Assembly (NCBI RefSeq): GCF_009911795.1
Contig: NZ_CP047898.1
Coordinates: 372,001-436,000 of the forward strand
DNA: 64,000 nucleotides
Reading direction: 5' to 3'
Origin: Pseudarthrobacter psychrotolerans
GTDB taxonomy: Bacteria > Actinomycetota > Actinomycetes > Actinomycetales > Micrococcaceae
The position numbers and the translations under genes are program-made. The notes beneath the pieces were generated by a model. It was not told the DNA's origin. It saw only the letters and a list, made by a program, of their open reading frames with translations, and did not search any database. This document shows positions 38,862-49,475 of this stretch, piece by piece (position 1 is the first letter of the stretch; each line of letters starts with the position of its first letter).

Positions 38862-39887
38862 ATGAGCAGGCGAGTACTTGTCCTTGCCCACACTGGCCGC
38901 GAGGAATCACTGAAGGCCGCCTGGGAAGCCTGCGCCCAACTGCATGACTCCGGCATTGTTCCCGTCATGCAGGAGTCTGAGCTGCGTGACATGGAAAGAT
39001 TCTTCGGGCAGCTCACCCAGCCGGTGGAGATCCTGCACGACCACGTACAGTTGCCGGACGTTGAGCTGGTCATGGTCCTGGGCGGTGACGGCACCATCCT
39101 GCGCGCGGCAGAGCTGGTGCGGGAGGTGGACGTACCCTTGCTGGGCGTCAACCTTGGCCACGTCGGCTTCCTGGCCGAGAGCGAGCGGGCGGACCTGGCC
39201 CAAACAGTGGAATGGATTGCCCGCCGCGACTACACGGTGGAAGAACGCATGACCATCGACGTCCAGGTCTGGGTCCGCGGCCAGAAGATCTGGCACACCT
39301 GGGCCCTGAACGAGGCCGCGATCGAAAAAGGCAACCGCGAACGCATGATCGAGGTGGTGACCGAAGTGGACGAGCGTCCGCTGACGTCCTTCGGCTGCGA
39401 CGGTGTTGTGGTGGCCACTCCCACAGGATCCACCGCGTACGCGTTCTCCGCCGGCGGACCCGTGGTCTGGCCCGAGGTGGAGGCCCTGGTGATTGTTCCC
39501 ATCAGCGCCCACGCGCTCTTTGCCAAACCGCTGGTGGTATCACCGCGGTCCCGGCTGGCCGTGGAAGTCCTCACCCGTACCGGCGCCCAGGGCGTGCTCT
39601 GGTGCGATGGTCGGCGCTCCGTGGACCTGCCGCCCGGCGCCCGGGTTGAAGTGACCAAGTCCGCCACCCCGGTCCGGCTGGCCAGGACGCACCAGACGCC
39701 CTTTTCAGCGCGGCTGGTCCGCAAATTTGAACTCCCCATCCACGGCTGGCGCGGGCCCGTGCCGCAGTCGGAGACCATCCACACCGGACCCATCCCGATC
39801 GTCCGGACGCCACGGCCCAGGCCGCCGCTCCAGCTTGCCTCCGGCGACCAGCCGGAGGGCCAAACCGATCCCGCGACCGCAAAGTGA
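38862..39887 (+). CDS. nadK: NAD kinase
   Basis: Phosphorylates NAD to NADP. VMVLGGDGTILRAAELV (GGDG motif near residue 72) and GVNLGHVGFLAE; conserved LNEAAIEKG and DGVVVATPTGSTAYAFSAGGPVV. The enzyme proper ends near RKFELPIHGWRG; about 45 further residues, Pro-rich, form a disordered tail. 341 aa from the ATG at 38862. Followed by recN after 3 bp. Confidence 0.95.
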   Translation: MSRRVLVLAHTGREESLKAAWEACAQLHDSGIVPVMQESELRDMERFFGQLTQPVEILHDHVQLPDVELVMVLGGDGTILRAAELVREVDVPLLGVNLGHVGFLAESERADLAQTVEWIARRDYTVEERMTIDVQVWVRGQKIWHTWALNEAAIEKGNRERMIEVVTEVDERPLTSFGCDGVVVATPTGSTAYAFSAGGPVVWPEVEALVIVPISAHALFAKPLVVSPRSRLAVEVLTRTGAQGVLWCDGRRSVDLPPGARVEVTKSATPVRLARTHQTPFSARLVRKFELPIHGWRGPVPQSETIHTGPIPIVRTPRPRPPLQLASGDQPEGQTDPATAK

Positions 39888-39890
39888 ATC

Positions 39891-41630
39891 ATGCTTGAAG
39901 AACTGAGAATCCGCGATCTGGGCGTTATCACCGACGCCACGCTGCCGCTTGGCCCCGGCCTGAGCGTCGTTACCGGCGAAACCGGTGCCGGCAAAACTAT
40001 GGTGGTCACCGCCGTCGGCCTCCTGCTGGGGGCGAGGTCCGACGCCGGGGCGGTCCGGAGCGGCGCGAAGAGCGCCACGGCGGAGGCCGTCCTCAAGCTC
40101 GACGCCGGGCATCCGGCCATTGCCCGGGCGGTGGAAGCGGGTGCCGACGTCGAGGAGTTCGACGGCGGCGCTGAACTCATTCTCGCGCGTCGCCTCGGCG
40201 CGGACGGGCGCAGCCGTGCCTTCCTGGGCGGTCGGGCTGCCCCCGTGGGCGTTCTCGCCGAGATCGGCGAAACCCTCGTGGTGGTCCACGGCCAGTCGGA
40301 CCAGATCAGGCTGAAGGGCGCGGCCGCCCAGCGCGGCGCCCTGGACAAATTTGCCGGCGACGCGCTGGTCGGCCCGCTGGCCTCCTACCAGGCGCTCTAC
40401 AGCCATTGGAAGGCCAGCCAGGCGGAACTGGAAGCCCTGCGCAGCGCTGCTCGTGACAGGCTCCGCGAGGCCGAGTCGCTCGAAGTCGCCCTGGCCGAAA
40501 TCAGCACCGTGGATCCGCAGCCGGGGGAGGACGAGTCCCTCAAGGCGGAGGCCGTGAAACTGGCCAACGTGGAAGAGCTAAGGATTGCGGCAAACACGGC
40601 ACACCAGGCGCTCATCGCGGAAGACTACGGTGACTCGGGTGACGCCACAACCCTCGTGGACGTCGCGAAAAGAACCCTGGAGCACGTGGCCGAGCACGAC
40701 GCCGAGCTGGGGTCCGCCGCGGCACGGTTGGCTGAAGTGGGCTTCCTGCTCAATGACATCGCTACTGAGCTGGCCAGCTATCAGGCCGGCCTGGACTCGG
40801 AGGGCCCGGAACGCCTCGCCGAGATCGAGGACCGGCGGGCCGCCCTGGCCACGTTGGTCCGCAAATACGCCCCCAGCATCGACGAAGTCCTGGTGTGGGC
40901 GGAAAACGCCCGGGTCCGTTTCGACGAGCTGCAGGACGACTCCACCAGGATCGAAGCCCTGGATGCGGACGTTGTCCGGACCGAAGCGGAGCTGCAGAAG
41001 CAGGCTGGTGCCGTCAGCAAAATCCGGGCCAAGGCTGCCAAGGACCTCTCCGGCCGGGTGAGCGCGGAGCTGAAGGCACTCGCCATGGCCGACGCCACCC
41101 TGGTCATCACCCGTGAGGCGGCCGCTCAGCTGACACCCCATGGAGCGGACGAGATCACGTTCCTGCTCCAGCCGCACTCCGGAGCCCCGGCCCGTCCGCT
41201 GGGCAAGGGCGCCTCCGGCGGCGAACTGTCCAGGGTCATGCTGGCCATCGAGGTGGTGCTGGCCGCTGTGGACCCGGTGCCCACGTTTGTGTTCGACGAG
41301 GTGGACGCCGGCGTCGGTGGCCGGGCCGCCGTCGAAATTGGCCGCCGGCTGGCCATGCTGGCACAGCACGTGCAGGTCCTGGTGGTCACACACCTGCCGC
41401 AGGTGGCAGCCTTCGCGGACCAGCACATCACCGTCACCAAGACATCCGTCAGAGGGGCCGACGGCGGCACCGCCACCGGGTTCACGTCCAGTGATGTTCG
41501 CCTCCTCGACGGCCAGGAGCGGGTGCGGGAGCTCGCCCGGATGCTGGCCGGCCAGGAGGATTCAGAATCAGCCCAGGCACACGCCCAGGAACTGCTGGAC
41601 GACGCAAAACTGCTGCCGCAGCGGGCCTGA
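39891..41630 (+). CDS. recN: DNA repair protein RecN
   Basis: SMC-like ATPase of double-strand break repair. Walker [14 protein letters not shown] near residue 31, coiled-coil arms in the middle (about 150-350), ABC signature [17 protein letters not shown] near residue 440, and Walker [15 protein letters not shown]-terminal [12 protein letters not shown] is the usual start. 579 aa. The hairpin CAGGGCG-CCT-CGCCCTG at 41652-41668 lies after the stop and may end the upstream transcript. Confidence 0.96.
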   Translation: MLEELRIRDLGVITDATLPLGPGLSVVTGETGAGKTMVVTAVGLLLGARSDAGAVRSGAKSATAEAVLKLDAGHPAIARAVEAGADVEEFDGGAELILARRLGADGRSRAFLGGRAAPVGVLAEIGETLVVVHGQSDQIRLKGAAAQRGALDKFAGDALVGPLASYQALYSHWKASQAELEALRSAARDRLREAESLEVALAEISTVDPQPGEDESLKAEAVKLANVEELRIAANTAHQALIAEDYGDSGDATTLVDVAKRTLEHVAEHDAELGSAAARLAEVGFLLNDIATELASYQAGLDSEGPERLAEIEDRRAALATLVRKYAPSIDEVLVWAENARVRFDELQDDSTRIEALDADVVRTEAELQKQAGAVSKIRAKAAKDLSGRVSAELKALAMADATLVITREAAAQLTPHGADEITFLLQPHSGAPARPLGKGASGGELSRVMLAIEVVLAAVDPVPTFVFDEVDAGVGGRAAVEIGRRLAMLAQHVQVLVVTHLPQVAAFADQHITVTKTSVRGADGGTATGFTSSDVRLLDGQERVRELARMLAGQEDSESAQAHAQELLDDAKLLPQRA

Positions 41631-41722
41631 CGGCGGATACCCCTTGATCGCAGGGCGCCTCGCCCTGCACACTGGATCATTTGGGGAGACAGTTCCTGAT
41701 CGGGGAAAGGCTCAATTGATGA

Positions 41723-41736
41723 TAGGCTCGAATTCC
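41723..41736 (+). promoter_or_regulatory. -10 element of pyrG, leaderless arrangement
   Basis: TAGGCT at 41723-41728 lies 8 nt before the GTG at 41737; there is no ribosome binding site. Confidence 0.45.
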
Positions 41737-43464
41737 GTGGTGCAGCGATCAAATTCCCGTGTAAATTCCCGGTTCCCGGGCTCGTCCAAGACGACCAAAC
41801 ACATCTTCGTAACCGGTGGTGTGGCGTCCTCGCTCGGTAAGGGACTGACGGCTTCGAGCCTCGGTCACCTCCTGCGGGCACGCGGCCTGTCTGTAACTAT
41901 GCAGAAGCTCGATCCCTATCTGAACGTGGATCCGGGCACGATGAACCCCTTCCAGCACGGCGAGGTCTTCGTCACTGACGACGGCGCCGAGACGGACCTG
42001 GATATCGGACACTACGAGCGGTTCCTCGACGAAAACCTTGAGGGATCAGCCAACGTGACCACCGGCCAGGTCTACTCCACCGTGATCGCCAAGGAACGCC
42101 GCGGCGAATACCTCGGGGACACCGTCCAGGTCATCCCGCACATCACCGATGAGATCAAGCGGCGCATGCGGCTGCCGGCCGAAGGCAAAAACGCGCCGGA
42201 CGTCATCATCACCGAAATCGGCGGCACCGTGGGCGACATCGAGTCGCAGCCCTTTCTCGAGTCGGCCCGCCAGGTCCGCCAGGACATCGGCCGCGGCAAC
42301 GTGTTCTTCGTCCATGTCTCCCTGGTGCCCTACATCGGACCCTCCCAGGAACTGAAGACCAAACCGACGCAGCACTCCGTGGCAGCCCTGCGCTCCATCG
42401 GCATCCAGCCCGAGGCAATCGTGGTCCGTTCGGACCGCGAAGTTCCCCAAGCCATGCGTGACAAGATTGGCCGCATGTGCGACGTCGACATCGAAGCCGT
42501 CATCGGCTGCCCGGACGCCCCGAGCATCTACGACATCCCCAAAACCCTGCACTCCCAGGGCCTGGATTCCTACATCGTCCGCGCCCTGGACCTGCCGTTC
42601 AAGGACGTTGACTGGACCAGTTGGGACAAGCTGCTCGAAGCAGTCCACAACCCCAAGCACCACGTGGAAATCGCACTGGTGGGCAAGTACATCGACCTGC
42701 CGGACGCCTACCTGTCCGTGACCGAGGCCCTGCGTGCCGGCGGCTTCGCCAACGACACCAAGGTTAAGATCCGCTGGGTACCGTCGGATGAATGCGAAAC
42801 CCATGAAGGCGCAGTGGCGTCCCTGGACGGCGTGGACGCCATCTGCGTTCCCGGCGGCTTCGGCATCCGCGGCCTCGAAGGCAAGCTGGGCGCCCTTAAG
42901 TACGCCCGCGAAACCAAGCTGCCTGTGCTGGGCCTGTGCCTGGGCCTGCAGTGCATGGTGATCGAATATGCGCGGAACGTGGTGGGCCTCGAAGGCGCTT
43001 CCTCCAGCGAGTTTGAGCCGGATTCCAAATACCCGGTGATTGCCACCATGGAAGAGCAGCTGGACATCGTTGACGGCAAGGGCGATCTCGGCGGCACCAT
43101 GCGCCTGGGCCTGTACGAAGCAAAGCTCGACGACGGCTCGGTCATTGCCGAAACCTACGGGAAGACCACCGTCAGCGAACGCCACCGGCACCGCTACGAG
43201 GTCAACAACAAGTACCGTGACCAGATCGCTGCCGAGGGCCTTGTGTTCTCCGGAACGTCGCCGGACGGCAAGCTCGTGGAATTTGTTGAGCTGCCCCGGG
43301 AAGTCCACCCGTTCTACGTGGCAACCCAGGCGCACCCCGAACTGAGCTCACGGCCCACACGGCCGCACCCGCTCTTTGCCGGGCTCATCAAAGCCGCCCT
43401 GGACCACCAGAACGCACAGGACGTGCCGGCAGCCAAGCTGTCCCGTACGGTTGCCGCAAAATAG
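41737..43464 (+). CDS. pyrG: CTP synthase
   Basis: Aminates UTP to CTP using glutamine. Synthetase domain with [16 protein letters not shown] near residue 20 and [21 protein letters not shown]; glutaminase domain with nucleophile cysteine in [15 protein letters not shown] and [13 protein letters not shown] at the end. I chose the GTG at 41737 (VVQRSNSR), which fits the leaderless -10 and gives 575 aa; the frame extends far upstream through recN without similarity. Confidence 0.97.
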   Translation: MVQRSNSRVNSRFPGSSKTTKHIFVTGGVASSLGKGLTASSLGHLLRARGLSVTMQKLDPYLNVDPGTMNPFQHGEVFVTDDGAETDLDIGHYERFLDENLEGSANVTTGQVYSTVIAKERRGEYLGDTVQVIPHITDEIKRRMRLPAEGKNAPDVIITEIGGTVGDIESQPFLESARQVRQDIGRGNVFFVHVSLVPYIGPSQELKTKPTQHSVAALRSIGIQPEAIVVRSDREVPQAMRDKIGRMCDVDIEAVIGCPDAPSIYDIPKTLHSQGLDSYIVRALDLPFKDVDWTSWDKLLEAVHNPKHHVEIALVGKYIDLPDAYLSVTEALRAGGFANDTKVKIRWVPSDECETHEGAVASLDGVDAICVPGGFGIRGLEGKLGALKYARETKLPVLGLCLGLQCMVIEYARNVVGLEGASSSEFEPDSKYPVIATMEEQLDIVDGKGDLGGTMRLGLYEAKLDDGSVIAETYGKTTVSERHRHRYEVNNKYRDQIAAEGLVFSGTSPDGKLVEFVELPREVHPFYVATQAHPELSSRPTRPHPLFAGLIKAALDHQNAQDVPAAKLSRTVAAK

Positions 43465-43489
43465 AACCGAATAAGTAGAGGACGGCGCG

Positions 43490-44152
43490 ATGCCCGGAAC
43501 ACCTGAAACCCCCCAAGCTGCACGGCAGGTTTCGGATGCACCGAGCCCGCGCCGTCTTCTGTCTACGGAGAAGGTCTACGAAGGCCGGATCTGGGATGTG
43601 GTCAGCGACAGCTTCCAGCTGAGCGAGGCGGGGGAGTCCCTGACCCGCGACTACATCGACCACCCCGGCGCCGTTGCCGTCCTGCCGATGAACGACGCCG
43701 GCGAGGTTCTGCTGATCAGGCAGTACCGGCACCCCGTGGGCATGGACCTTTGGGAAATCCCTGCCGGCCTCCTGGATGTGGAAGGCGAGGACTTTGTGGT
43801 GGGTGCGGCCCGCGAACTTGCCGAGGAAGCGGACCTCGCGGCCGGGGAGTGGAACGTCCTGGCTGACTTCTTCAACTCGCCGGGCTCCTCCAGCGAAGCC
43901 ATCCGCATCTACCTCGCCCGCGGCCTCACCGAGGTGCCCCACCACGAACGCCACGAGCGGACCGACGAAGAAGCGGAAATTGAATTCCACTGGATCCCGT
44001 TGGACGACGCCGTGGCCTCGGTCCTGGAAGGCAGGCTGCACAACCCGTCCGCCGTCGTCGGAATCCTGGCTGCTGCCGCGGCGAAGGCTGATGGCTTTGC
44101 CGGACTGCGTCCCGCGGATTCACCCTGGACTGCGCACCCCAGCCAGCGTTGA
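43490..44152 (+). CDS. NUDIX hydrolase, ADP-ribose pyrophosphatase type
   Basis: 220 aa. N-terminal [16 protein letters not shown] and [23 protein letters not shown] are typical of ADP-ribose pyrophosphatases. The NUDIX box is [24 protein letters not shown] (residues about 92-115, key REL.EE). It acts on ADP-ribose or a related nucleotide sugar. It sits between pyrG and xerD, the standard actinobacterial order, and overlaps xerD by one base (TGATG). Confidence 0.92.
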   Translation: MPGTPETPQAARQVSDAPSPRRLLSTEKVYEGRIWDVVSDSFQLSEAGESLTRDYIDHPGAVAVLPMNDAGEVLLIRQYRHPVGMDLWEIPAGLLDVEGEDFVVGAARELAEEADLAAGEWNVLADFFNSPGSSSEAIRIYLARGLTEVPHHERHERTDEEAEIEFHWIPLDDAVASVLEGRLHNPSAVVGILAAAAAKADGFAGLRPADSPWTAHPSQR

Positions 44153-45135
44153 TGACGGCGGCTACTGAGGCAGAAACCCCGGCGCCGCCCGTGCGGCCAC
44201 AGACCGCCATCGAGCGCGCCATCACCGAGTATCTGCAGCACATGGGCGTGGAACGCGGCCTGGCCGCCAACACACTCTCCGCCTACCGCCGTGACCTGGC
44301 GCGCTACTCCCGCTACGTGACATCGGAGGGCTGCCACAGTCCGGGCCAGATCACCCGCCATCACGTCACGGGGTTCGTTATGGCCCTCAACGACGGATCC
44401 GACGGCGGCACAGCCCTGGGCGTCAGGTCTGCTGCCAGGACCGTGGTGGCCGTCCGGGGGCTGCACAAGTTCTGGGCCCTGGAGGGGATCACCACGACGG
44501 ACCCCGCCAGCGACGTCCACCCGCCGATGCCGGGCAAGCGGCTGCCCAAGGCCATCAGCGTGGACGAAGTCACGCGGATCCTTGAGGCCGTGGGCACCGA
44601 CACCGCCACAGGACTCAGGGACCGCGCCCTGCTCGAATTTCTCTATTCCACCGGGGCAAGGATCAGCGAGGCCGTGGGCCTGGACGTTGACGACATTGCC
44701 CTGCACGAGGACGAAGCCGGACCCGCCGTGGTCCGCCTGTTCGGCAAGGGATCCAAGGAACGGCTGGTGCCGCTGGGATCCTATGGGGTGCGGGCCGTGG
44801 ACGCGTACCTGGTGCGCGGCCGTCCGCTGCTGGCGGCGAAGGGCACGGGAACGCCCGCCCTGTTCCTGAACGCCCGGGGCGGAAGGATCAGCCGGCAAAG
44901 TGCCTGGACCATCCTGAAGGCGGCGGCGGAAAAGGCCAACATCACAAAGGATGTTTCCCCGCACACGCTGCGGCACTCCTTCGCGACGCACCTGCTCGAG
45001 GGCGGCGCGGATGTCCGCGTGGTGCAGGAGTTGCTGGGGCACGCCTCGGTCACCACCACGCAGGTCTACACCCTGGTCACCGCTGACACGCTCAGGGAAA
45101 TTTACGCAGCGGCCCACCCCCGGGCGCTGGGCTGA
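44152..45135 (+). CDS. xerD: Site-specific tyrosine recombinase XerD
   Basis: Resolves chromosome dimers at dif with XerC. Catalytic residues: Arg in [13 protein letters not shown], Lys in [11 protein letters not shown], His-x-x-Arg in [14 protein letters not shown], His in [11 protein letters not shown] and Tyr in VYTLV near residue 310. N-terminal core-binding SAM-like domain ([21 protein letters not shown] split over residues 25-45). 327 aa from the ATG at 44152. Located beside NUDIX and not within a mobile element, so a housekeeping enzyme. Confidence 0.94.
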   Translation: MTAATEAETPAPPVRPQTAIERAITEYLQHMGVERGLAANTLSAYRRDLARYSRYVTSEGCHSPGQITRHHVTGFVMALNDGSDGGTALGVRSAARTVVAVRGLHKFWALEGITTTDPASDVHPPMPGKRLPKAISVDEVTRILEAVGTDTATGLRDRALLEFLYSTGARISEAVGLDVDDIALHEDEAGPAVVRLFGKGSKERLVPLGSYGVRAVDAYLVRGRPLLAAKGTGTPALFLNARGGRISRQSAWTILKAAAEKANITKDVSPHTLRHSFATHLLEGGADVRVVQELLGHASVTTTQVYTLVTADTLREIYAAAHPRALG

Positions 45136-45152
45136 CGCTGGCGGCCGGGCTA

Positions 45153-45165
45153 TAGGGTTGAGGCC
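45153..45165 (+). promoter_or_regulatory. -10 element of the second NUDIX gene, leaderless arrangement
   Basis: TAGGGT at 45153-45158 lies 7 nt before the ATG at 45166; no convincing ribosome binding site. Confidence 0.45.
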
Positions 45166-45651
45166 ATGACGTTCACCCCTGTCACGCTGTGCTTCCTGAC
45201 CCGTGAGTCCGCAGGGGTGCCACAGGTCCTGCTTGGCCTGAAGAAAACCGGCTTCGGCCGCGGCAAAGTGGTGGGGCTTGGCGGCCATGTCGAGCCGGGG
45301 GAGACGGATGAAGAGGCTGCCTGCCGCGAAGTCCACGAGGAAGCCGGCCTAGTGGTCCGGCAGGAGGATCTGCGCGACGCTGGCATGGTGACCTTCGATT
45401 TCCCGGCCCGCCCGGAGTGGAACATGAGCACCCGGCTCTTCGTCGCAGCCCGGTGGACCGGGCAGCCGGCCGAAAGTGCCGAGATCCGGCCGGAATGGTT
45501 CGACGTCGGCGCCTTGCCGGTGGACCGGATGTGGCAGGACGCGGCGCACTGGCTGCCGCTAGCGCTTGGCGGGTCTTTCTTGCGCCTGACAGTGGTCCTG
45601 AACGATGACAATGAAACCGTCCGCGAAGTGCTGGACTACTCGACCCGCTGA
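45166..45651 (+). CDS. NUDIX hydrolase, 8-oxo-dGTP diphosphatase-like
   Basis: 161 aa. Starts TFTPVTLCFLTR, then LLGLKKTGFGRGKVVGLGGHV, followed by the NUDIX box GHVEPGETDEEAACREVHEE (residues about 44-63, ending AGL). WNMSTRLFVAARW and EIRPEWFDVGALPVDRMWQD resemble MTH1-type enzymes that clean the nucleotide pool. Substrate assignment is by similarity only. It converges on prpC. Confidence 0.88.
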   Translation: MTFTPVTLCFLTRESAGVPQVLLGLKKTGFGRGKVVGLGGHVEPGETDEEAACREVHEEAGLVVRQEDLRDAGMVTFDFPARPEWNMSTRLFVAARWTGQPAESAEIRPEWFDVGALPVDRMWQDAAHWLPLALGGSFLRLTVVLNDDNETVREVLDYSTR

Positions 45652-45767
45652 GTTTTTGTCCACTTATCGCCCGTTTAAGGGCTGGATGGATTATCTGGAC
45701 AAAACTCTGAGAACGAACGACGGCGGACCGGCCACCCTTGAAAGGTGACCGGCCCGCCGTCGTTCGT
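45650..45767. terminator. Double hairpin between convergent NUDIX and prpC
   Basis: Strong stem: 45713-45736 pairs with 45744-45767 over 24 positions with two mismatches and a 7-nt loop (ACGAACGACGGCGG outermost). Before it, GAGTTTTTGTCCA (45650-45662) and TGGACAAAACTC (45696-45707) form a second hairpin. Together they can terminate both strands. Confidence 0.8.
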
Positions 45768-45790
45768 CCCAAGGGAGCCGGTGGGGAGGA

Positions 45791-46930
45791 TTACGGAACG
45801 TGCCGTTCTTCCGGTCCGTTGTATTCGCTCAGCGGGCGGATCAGGGAGTTGCTGGCTGCCTGTTCCATGATGTGGGCGGTCCACCCGGTGATGCGGCTGG
45901 CCACGAACAGGGGTGTGAACGTGTGGGTGTCGAAGCCCATCAGGTGGTAGGTGGGGCCGGCCGGGTAGTCGAGGTTCGGCTTGATGGCCTTGGCCTCGTC
46001 CATGGCCTGCTCGAGGCCGTTGTAGAGACCCAGCAGTTCGGGGCGGCCGTAGTGCGCGATCATCTTGTCCAGCGCGGCCTTCATGGTGGGGACGCGGGAG
46101 TCACCGTGCTTGTAGACGCGGTGGCCGAAGCCCATAACCTTTTTCTTCTGGGCCAGTGCATCCTCCATCCAGGCCTTGGCGCGGGTGGCGGCTTCGTCCA
46201 GTGATTCCTCGGGCCGGATGCCGATCTCGTCGAAGGTGTGCATCACGGCTTCGTTGGCGCCGCCGTGCAGCGGGCCCTTGAGTGCGCCGATCGCACCAGT
46301 CACTGCCGAGTGCAGGTCAGACAGGCTGGAGGTGATGACCCGGGCGGTGAAAGTGGAGGCGTTGAAGGAGTGCTCGGCGTACAGGATCATCGAAACATTG
46401 AAGGCATCCACGACTTCCGGGACCTGGTCTTCGCCGAACGACATCCACAGGAAGTTTTCCGAGTAGCCCAGGTCATCCCGGGGCTCAACGACTTCCTGGC
46501 CGCGCCGGCGTCGCTGGTCGTAGGCAACAACGGCGGGCATCGCAGCGAAGAGATCCACGGCCTTTGCCATGTTGGCCTCGGGCGAGGAGTCGTCGGCCAG
46601 CGGGTGCCGGGCGCCCATAACGGACGCTGCGGTCCGGCAGACATCCATCGGGTGGGCAGTGGTGGGGATCGTGTCAACGATCTGCTTCACCACAGGATCG
46701 AGGGCACGGCCGGCGCGCTCGCGGGCACAAAACGCGGACAGCTCGTCGGGGGTGGGCAGTTCGCCGTTCCACAGCAGGAAGGCCACTTCCTCGAAGCTGC
46801 ATTTGGCGGCGAGCTCCTGGACGGGATAGCCGCGGTACAGCAGCGAATTGGTGTCCGGGTTGACCTTCGAAACCGCGGTGTAGTCCACCACGACGCCGGC
46901 CAGGCCCTTCTTGATATCGACAGCTACCAT
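45791..46930 (-). CDS. prpC: 2-methylcitrate synthase/citrate synthase
   Basis: Condenses propionyl-CoA with oxaloacetate. 379 aa, type II-like short form. KGLAGVVVDYTAVSKVNP at the start, RGYPVQELA, catalytic region GPLHGGANEAVMHT and MGFGHRVYKHGDSR, and PTYHLMGFDTHTFTPLFVASR at the end. Its operon with prpB and prpD identifies it as the methylcitrate enzyme rather than the TCA-cycle citrate synthase, although this group often accepts both acyl-CoAs. ATG at 46930 with GGAGG upstream; 74 bp after prpB. Confidence 0.93.
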   Translation of the reverse strand: MVAVDIKKGLAGVVVDYTAVSKVNPDTNSLLYRGYPVQELAAKCSFEEVAFLLWNGELPTPDELSAFCARERAGRALDPVVKQIVDTIPTTAHPMDVCRTAASVMGARHPLADDSSPEANMAKAVDLFAAMPAVVAYDQRRRRGQEVVEPRDDLGYSENFLWMSFGEDQVPEVVDAFNVSMILYAEHSFNASTFTARVITSSLSDLHSAVTGAIGALKGPLHGGANEAVMHTFDEIGIRPEESLDEAATRAKAWMEDALAQKKKVMGFGHRVYKHGDSRVPTMKAALDKMIAHYGRPELLGLYNGLEQAMDEAKAIKPNLDYPAGPTYHLMGFDTHTFTPLFVASRITGWTAHIMEQAASNSLIRPLSEYNGPEERHVP

Positions 46931-47004
46931 GCTGTCCTCCTTCGTTCATTGGGCAAGCCCGGATGTGCCGGAATACTTGCAGTCTCCTTGGTGGCTCCCG
47001 GGTC

Positions 47005-47910
47005 CTAGCGGACGCCGGGAATGTGGAAGTTGAAAACGCCGGTATCGAAGTGGTTGTAGGCCTCATAGTCCACAAGGTCATAAAGCCGCGCACGGGTGAG
47101 CATGTTCTCCACTTGTGCTTCCTGCGACCCTGTGGCCTTGATCGATTCCAGCGTACGCTCTGCTGCGCCCATGGCAATGCGCAGCAGCGTGACCGGATAT
47201 ATGACCATGTTGACGCCCACGCCCTGCAGCTGATCCACGGTGAACAGGTCGCTCTTGCCGAACTCGGTCATGTTGGCCAGGATCGGCACGTCCACGGCGT
47301 CCCGGATGGCCTGAAACTCGGACAGGTCCTTCATCGCTTCCGGGAAGATGGCGTCGGCACCGGCATCAACCAGGGCCCGTGCCCGGTCCTTGGCGGCGTC
47401 GATTCCTTCCACGGCGCGGATGTCGGTCCGGGCCATGATGAGGAAGTTCGGATCCCGGCGTGCGTCGGCCGCGGCGCGGATGCGCTTGGTGGCCGTGTCC
47501 AGGTCCACCACGTTCTTGCCGTCCAGATGCCCGCAGCGCTTGGGGTTGAACTGGTCTTCGATGTGGCAACCGGCGAGGCCGGCGTTCTCCAGTTCCTGGA
47601 TGCTGCGGGCCACGTTCATGGGCTCGCCGAAGCCGGTGTCCGCGTCCACCAGTGTGGGCAGGTCGGTCATGCGGGCGATCTGCCCGGCACGGGTGGCCAC
47701 CTCGGTGAGGGTGGTCAGCCCGATGTCCGGCAGGCCAAGGTCATTGGCCAGCACGGCACCGGAGATGTAAACACCGGCGAAGCCCTTTTCCTCGATCAGC
47801 CGCGCCGAGAGCGGGTTGAAGGCGCCCGGGAACTGTTGGATGGTGCCGGACGCGAGCATGTCGCGCAGCGCGATCCGCTTCTGTTCCGGGGTGGTCTTGG
47901 AATACAGCAT
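47005..47910 (-). CDS. prpB: Methylisocitrate lyase
   Basis: Splits 2-methylisocitrate to pyruvate and succinate. PEP mutase/isocitrate lyase fold: FPGAFNPLSARLIEEKGF, VDADTGFGEP (metal site), the catalytic-cysteine loop NPKRCGHLDGK near residue 121, and ILANMTEFGKS. 301 aa, normal. Lies 33 bp after prpD with AGGAGA before the ATG at 47910. Confidence 0.96.
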   Translation of the reverse strand: MLYSKTTPEQKRIALRDMLASGTIQQFPGAFNPLSARLIEEKGFAGVYISGAVLANDLGLPDIGLTTLTEVATRAGQIARMTDLPTLVDADTGFGEPMNVARSIQELENAGLAGCHIEDQFNPKRCGHLDGKNVVDLDTATKRIRAAADARRDPNFLIMARTDIRAVEGIDAAKDRARALVDAGADAIFPEAMKDLSEFQAIRDAVDVPILANMTEFGKSDLFTVDQLQGVGVNMVIYPVTLLRIAMGAAERTLESIKATGSQEAQVENMLTRARLYDLVDYEAYNHFDTGVFNFHIPGVR

Positions 47911-47943
47911 CTGATTCTCCTGTGCGGGGTGGGTAGGCAGAGC

Positions 47944-49464
47944 TTAGAAGAGGCCGGCGGGTGCGTTGCTGAGGTCGATGACGCCCGGGGCGGCGGTGAT
48001 GTTCAGCTGGTCCAGTTCGCCCGGGCCCAGGTCCGGAAGGCTTTCGGCGGCGGTGAGGAAACGCTCGATTTCCTCCTCGGCCACCAGTCCGGCCGCCAGG
48101 GTGCGGAACTTGTTGATGTACTGCTGGCGGGCGAACGGCCGGGCGCCGAGCGGGTGGGCGTCCGCTACGGCGATCTGGTCGGTGATGACGGTGCCGTCGT
48201 TCAGGGTGATCTCCACGGAACCGCCGAAGGCCTTCTCGGCGATGTCCAGGGAGTGGTAGCGGCGGGTCCATTCGGCGTCTTCCACGGTGCTGACCTTGTT
48301 CCACAGCTCCACGGTGTCGGCACGGCCGGCACGCTCAGGACTGTAGGAGTCCACGTGGTGCCAGGAGCCGTCCTGGAGTGCCACAGTGAAGATGTAGGGG
48401 ATGGAGTGGTCCAGGGTCTCGCGGCTGGCCGTGGGGTCATACTTCTGCGGATCGTTGGCACCGGAACCGATCACGTAGTGCGTGTGGTGGCTGGTCTTGA
48501 TCAGGACCGAGCTCACGTTGGCGGGGTCGGTCGCCTCCGGGTGTTCCTTGTGCAGCTTGCGGGCCAAGTCGATCCAGGCCTGGGCCTGGTATTCCGCGGA
48601 GTGCTCCTTCGTGTAAGTGTCCATAATGGCGCGCTTGGCTTCGCCGGCCTCGGGCAGCGGGACCTCGTAGGAGGCGTCCGGGCCATCCAGCATCCAGGCG
48701 ATCACACCGTCCTCGCCTTCATAGATCGGCACGGGGGAGGTCTGGCCGCGCATGGAGCGGTCCACGGCTTCGACAGCCATCTTGCCTGCGAACGCCGGGG
48801 CGTGGGCCTTCCAGGTGGAGATTTCGCCCTTGCGGGACTGGCGGGTGGCGGTGGTGGTGTGCAGCGCCTGGCCGACGGACTGGAAGATCGTCTCCACGTC
48901 CAGGCCCAGGAGTGTGCCGATACCGGCAGCGGCGGACGGGCCGAGGTGGGCCACGTGGTCGATCTTGTGCTTGTGCAGGCAGATCGCCTTGACCAGGTTG
49001 ACCTGGATCTCATAGCCGGTGGCGATGCCGCGGATCAGGTCCTTGCCGCTCGCGCCGACGTGCTGGCCAACGGCAAGAATCGGCGGGATGTTGTCGCCCG
49101 GGTGCGAGTAGTCAGCTGCCAGGAACGTGTCGTGGTAGTCGAGCTCGCGGACGGCCACACCGTTCGCCCAGGCCGCCCACTCAGGGGCGACACGGTCCGT
49201 GATGCCGAAGACGCCGGAGCCCTTGCCGTTGGTGGTCGGTGCGTGGGTCAATGCCTGGGCTCGGGCAGCCACGATCGGGCCGCGGTTCAGGGAGGCGATG
49301 GCAACGGAGGCATTGTCGATGACACGGTTGATGACCATCTCGGTGACCTCGGGCGTGACCTCGACGGCGTCGGCAGCGACGACGGCGATCTTGTGCGCCA
49401 GCTGGTCTTCACGGGCGAGGTTCTCTTCGCTCTTGTAGACGCGGACGTGGTTGAGCTTAACCAT
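47944..49464 (-). CDS. prpD: 2-methylcitrate dehydratase
   Basis: Iron-sulfur-independent dehydratase of the MmgE/PrpD family that converts 2-methylcitrate to methylaconitate or methylisocitrate. 506 aa. [56 protein letters not shown], and [20 protein letters not shown] are typical. ATG at 49464 with AAGGAG upstream; only 11 bp after gntR, so the two are co-transcribed. Confidence 0.95.
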   Translation of the reverse strand: MVKLNHVRVYKSEENLAREDQLAHKIAVVAADAVEVTPEVTEMVINRVIDNASVAIASLNRGPIVAARAQALTHAPTTNGKGSGVFGITDRVAPEWAAWANGVAVRELDYHDTFLAADYSHPGDNIPPILAVGQHVGASGKDLIRGIATGYEIQVNLVKAICLHKHKIDHVAHLGPSAAAGIGTLLGLDVETIFQSVGQALHTTTATRQSRKGEISTWKAHAPAFAGKMAVEAVDRSMRGQTSPVPIYEGEDGVIAWMLDGPDASYEVPLPEAGEAKRAIMDTYTKEHSAEYQAQAWIDLARKLHKEHPEATDPANVSSVLIKTSHHTHYVIGSGANDPQKYDPTASRETLDHSIPYIFTVALQDGSWHHVDSYSPERAGRADTVELWNKVSTVEDAEWTRRYHSLDIAEKAFGGSVEITLNDGTVITDQIAVADAHPLGARPFARQQYINKFRTLAAGLVAEEEIERFLTAAESLPDLGPGELDQLNITAAPGVIDLSNAPAGLF

Positions 49465-49475
49465 GGTGCTCCTTA

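Noticed and set aside
41140..41736. Long N-terminal extension of pyrG through recN
   Set aside because: The extension overlaps recN in another frame and lacks similarity; CTP synthases begin just before HIFVTGG, and a -10 element sits right before the GTG at 41737.
42046..43335. 429-codon minus-strand frame over pyrG
   Set aside because: Shadow of pyrG; no domain seen and the sense gene is certain.
44152..45135. xerD as the integrase of a mobile element
   Set aside because: It sits in the conserved pyrG-NUDIX-xerD order, has the normal XerD layout, and no att-like repeats or cargo are next to it.
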